From Pieris napi (taxonomy: Eukaryota; Arthropoda; Insecta; Lepidoptera; Pieridae), in the NCBI RefSeq assembly GCF_905475465.1, contig NC_062253.1:5518001-5582000 (forward strand): DNA of 64,000 bases, read 5' to 3'. Numbering within the stretch: the first letter of the stretch is position 1; every line of letters starts with the position of its first letter. The notes below the pieces were generated by a model that saw only the letters and a list, made by a program, of their open reading frames with translations, made no database searches and had not been told where the DNA came from. This document shows, piece by piece, positions 60,530 through 64,000 of the stretch. Made by a program: the position numbers and the translations under genes.

Positions 60530-60758
60530 CGATAAATTCGCCCCAGTTACCCTGATGGAGCGTCCGACTCGATATTACACAACCTATTACAGAGGTACTC
60601 AAATTATTGGCTTACATTCACGGTATAATATAGGAGAGAAATTTCATTATAGTAGCTTTTCATTAGTTCGTATTCCAGGAAAACAAGGGTAAGGGTAATG
60701 ATATAAAAAGATATACATATAATGATATGATATATATATATGTGTCAATAGACTGTGA

Positions 60759-61050
60759 GCAGTGTTGGCCTAGTGGCTTTAGCGTGCGACTCTCATCTCT
60801 GAGGTCGTAGGTTCGAGCCCCGGCTGTGCACCAATGGACTTTCTTTCTATGTGCGCATTTAACATTCGCTCGAACGGTGAAGGAAAACATCATGAGGGAA
60901 CCGGCTTGTCTTAGACCCAAAAAGTCGACGCCGTGCGTCAGGCACAGGAGGCTGATCACCTACTTGCCTATTAGATTAACAAATGATCATGAAATAGATG
61001 CAGAAATCTGAGGCCCAGACCTAAAAAGGTTGTAGCGCCACAGATTTTTA
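60759..61050 (+). mobile_element. SINE, well preserved
   Basis: The most complete copy of the family: intact A box (gtggctttagcgtgcgactc), B box (ggttcgagccccggctgtg), body and tail gttgtagcgccacagatttt. This is a candidate young insertion. Confidence 0.9.
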
Positions 61051-61969
61051 AAAAATAATATATTGTTTTTATTATACGACAATTTACATACATATTAAGA
61101 CTATCACCAATATCATTTCTACCTGTTGCACTAATATTTATATTTAACGTTAACGTTGTTATTTTATGCCTATATTAAAAAAGTAATCGCAGAATTTTAA
61201 GCTACGACCATATAATAAAAATAATAAAAATTGGTACAAAAAATATCTGTGCATTAAATTAATTTAGATATGTTATAAGCTACACTGAATATTGGTTAGT
61301 TAAACTTAACCACAAGTAGTGATATATCTTATTAATAGTATTCAGTGGGGAAACTAAAATTAACCACTGTATAAGATATACCACTATTGTTACTATCTAT
61401 ATTAGATTTAGACTGATTGCGATATAATTTATATAATGTCTGAACGAAAATACAAGCTTTGCGGTAAATGACATGCCATATTGATAAATGTATTCATTTT
61501 AATTATTTTTACGTCGTACTACGTGGATATATTGGCATATAAAATACTAGTAGACTCGGCCAAGCATTGCTGTGGCTAAGATTTTTGTTATATTACGTAG
61601 TAGTTAACTATTCAAGAGAAACGGCAGAAGAACACCAATCCACCATGCTTTTTTGGTGGTTATGCCATTAAATTGTAGCTTATGTGAAACGTTGGTATTT
61701 ATTTTGATAAGGATCAATACCTAGGTACGAATAAAGAGCCTTTTCTAGCGGTGGTATTTTAACTAAAAAAATTAATAAAAGTACGCTTATTGTGACGTAA
61801 CTATAAAAGATAGAGACATGCTGTCGAGACATTTTTTATAGATAGTGATGTGTCCTGAAAAATTGTAATACATCATTTTGTTCTATCATTAATAGTTTTC
61901 GCAGCGCACGTGATTGAAGGAAGTTTTTCGTTTATTTGTTTACACCTTGGGTTAGATTATTCAAGTTTT

Positions 61970-62142
61970 AGTAAGCATCCCTATTTTTTTTGAAAATGAA
62001 ACATAGCCTATGTCACTCGGGAATAGTGTAGCTTGCCAACTGTGAAAGAATTTTTGAAATCGGTCCAGTAGTTTCGGAGCCTATTCATTTCAAACAAACA
62101 AAAAATCAAATCTTTCCTCTTTATAATATTAGTATAGACTAA
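61970..62142 (+). mobile_element. Dispersed repeat, family 4 (LINE/SINE tail)
   Basis: tgaaatcggtccagtagttt, cggagcctattcatttcaaa and terminal tttataatattagtatagac match a repeat end common in lepidopteran genomes. Confidence 0.6.
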
Positions 62143-63287
62143 ATAGTTTACTGATCAATGCGTTCATAGGAAAACGACAGTTTCTTTGAACCTCCGTTTA
62201 TGATGATTTTTCCGTTTCGTTGCATTCTGATTGTTCAATTCATTGCTTCAATTCCTTTAACATTCAGTTACCTGGTCCGATAATAAGAATCTAGTCCGAC
62301 TCTATATGGGGCATGGTTTCAAATTGCATGTGTTTGAAGGTGATTTATGTTGGCTCTAAGATATTCTAGTTTTCTTGCGATTTGTACCTCAGAGTTGATG
62401 GCTTACGCCTACTACTTCAGTGGCTTCATTATTAATGGAATATATGAATAATTACATACATTAATTAATTACAATTATTTAATGATACTGTAAATAAAGT
62501 TAAAAAATGCTATTATACACTTTTTTATCACTTTTAAAGTAAATGGCCACCAAACATTAATGTCTAGTACTTTTGTATACTATTTTTTTTTACTATCAGG
62601 TCTGTTCATTTAATATAATAAAATTAACTTCTTACATAAACACGATTTATAATTCCCGTTTCACAAATTGTTCTCAAATAACTAATCCTATAAACATATG
62701 AACAAGATCGAAATCGGCACCGTGAAAAAGGTTTGATTGACGAAGGCTCTATAGCAGTGAGCGTGTCCCATTGTCCCACTTAAGGGACATTAATCCACTT
62801 GGCGTCCCAAAAATAATTTACCCGGTAAAACCCGCTGACAACGAGGTCCCATGGAAAAAAGAAAACGTTAAATTACAACCTTAGAAATATCTCATTGGGG
62901 AATTTCTGTATTAAAAAGGTTTTGAAATAACCGATAAATCATTGACATTGAGAAAGACACTTTGTCTTTCAGGTAACACATTTTGTATAGAAATAACATA
63001 TAGTAGATACTGTAAGGTCGCCAATTGAGATTATAGCTTTTATAGCTATTTTACTAAACACTAAAATAAAATAATTTTACTAAAAATATTTTTTCTTTCG
63101 AGTCTTAGAGTTAATCGGTTCATCTGGTTGGAGAACGTCCTGATAAATAGGTAGTTATAATATTTAAGCTGTAAGTATTATTGTTAAACGTGGAATGACG
63201 TGGAACCCTAACGACCTTAAAATAGGTGGGCGTGGACACGCTTGGACTCGATGGACTCCGAAAGCTCCTTGAACACCTCGGCACAAC

Positions 63288-63338
63288 AAAAGACCGCCTG
63301 GCCGCCCACCGATGAAATGGTACAACGACATTACCTAA
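63288..63338 (+). pseudogene. LINE reverse-transcriptase C-terminal fossil
   Basis: KRPPGRPPMKWYNDIT followed by a stop matches the GRPPxRWxDDI motif after the RT domain of several non-LTR elements. Only this short piece is clear; flanks read in broken frames. The opposite strand is open for 79 codons here, but I consider that a shadow. Confidence 0.5.
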
Positions 63339-64000
63339 AAGAATGGCTGGCATCATAATGATGCTATCCTACAGAATTACTGGTTAGAATAAAAAATATT
63401 TCATAGTTCGATAGTCCAACAAAACGCTAAGACCGAATCAACTGTGAAACATCTAGGCTTATCTAGTACTCATAAAACAAAGGCCTTTATAGGGTAATAA
63501 ACATGTAGACATAACGATAAACATGACGTAATCACCATAAGGGAGTATTACCGCTCATTTAACTTGGGCTATAAGGACTGGGTCAATCATTATTCATCAA
63601 CTATTTTGAGCCGCTTTTATCTATTTGTCCTAAAATGGCGGATATCTTTTTTTAAAAAGGGAACTTCCGTTTCAATTAAATCACAGAGCAATATGTAAAA
63701 TCTAAAAAGAGATTCGATAGGTTTTTGTATGGAAAATTTGTGGCACTAAATGGAAGCATAAATTATTACAATAGAATATTAAACTAAATGTATATGTTCG
63801 AGCTGGCTAAAACTGAAACTTTTGACGTATACTACGAATCTATGGAAAATTCTTGAGGCTCTAGACTTTTTTATTACATCTTAAGAAGAAAATGATTTTC
63901 TAAATACATACATTTACTATATATATATTATACTAATAGTATTCGTAGTGAGGTACAGAGGAGAGTCATTTGCACCCCTAAAGTGAACATAGGTCTGTGT

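Larger units (their letters stand above)
48035..64000 (-). other. Intron 1 and/or 5' flank of the nAChR gene; no exon 1 found
   Basis: 16 kb to the right of exon 2. I looked on the minus strand for an ATG-initiated signal peptide followed by a GT donor in phase 1 and found none I trust. It carries a hAT-like element, four SINE/LINE-tail groups, a palindrome, an RFX X-box and transposon fossils. It is otherwise AT-rich. Exon 1 is therefore either further right or too divergent to see. Confidence 0.6.

Noticed and set aside
60663..60959. 98-codon minus-strand frame
   Set aside because: It reads through a SINE copy; similar frames appear in the other SINE copies.
63120..63356. Candidate nAChR exon 1 or small gene on the minus strand (78 codons)
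   Set aside because: Not signal-peptide-like, wrong phase context, and the opposite strand carries a LINE RT motif (GRPPMKWYNDI), so it is a shadow.

Overview
This is an AT-rich (roughly one third G+C by eye) stretch of a lepidopteran (moth or butterfly) nuclear genome. The spliceosomal exon structure, several tRNA-derived SINE copies of one family, lepidopteran-type LINE tails, non-autonomous Helitron-like copies and the close match of the coding exons to insect nicotinic receptors all point there. I cannot name the species.

The only convincing protein-coding gene lies on the minus strand from 48034 down to 25583. It encodes the nicotinic acetylcholine receptor (nAChR) alpha6 subunit, the principal target of spinosyn insecticides. 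I could place exons 2 to 12, using Drosophila alpha6 numbering, with consensus splice sites and matching phases. Two versions of exon 3 (loop D of the ligand site) and three versions of exon 8 (the second transmembrane segment, TM2, that lines the pore) are present, making 14 exons. Exons 2 to 12, using one exon 3 and one 87-nt exon 8, give 486 residues from the first residue after the exon 1 junction to the stop. Exon 1 (start codon and signal peptide) was not recognised; it is either beyond 64000 or hidden in the 16 kb to the right of exon 2.

Layout: 1-25.3 kb is the 3' flank of the gene and holds only repeats (SINEs, Helitron-like elements, small inverted-repeat elements, an R1-like LINE fragment, a mariner fossil, a 5S rRNA-derived sequence). 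25.3-31.3 kb holds exons 12 to 6 with short introns, including the exon 8 cluster and a 28-bp minisatellite. 32.2-32.4 kb is exon 5, 40.4 kb exon 4, 42.7-43.1 kb the exon 3 pair, and 47.9-48.0 kb exon 2. 48-64 kb is intron 1 or 5' flank, with SINEs, a 702-bp hAT-like element with a perfect 8-bp target duplication, and a perfect palindromic RFX X-box.

The most interesting observation is the exon 8 cluster. Two of the three pore exons are intact 87-nt versions with very different pore mouths (Glu versus His at the 20' ring). The third, nearest exon 7, is 84 nt: it lacks one leucine of the gating pair (8'/9') and its splice donor is supplied by a transposon fragment whose homology stops at the exon edge. 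This looks like a pore exon being lost or remodelled.
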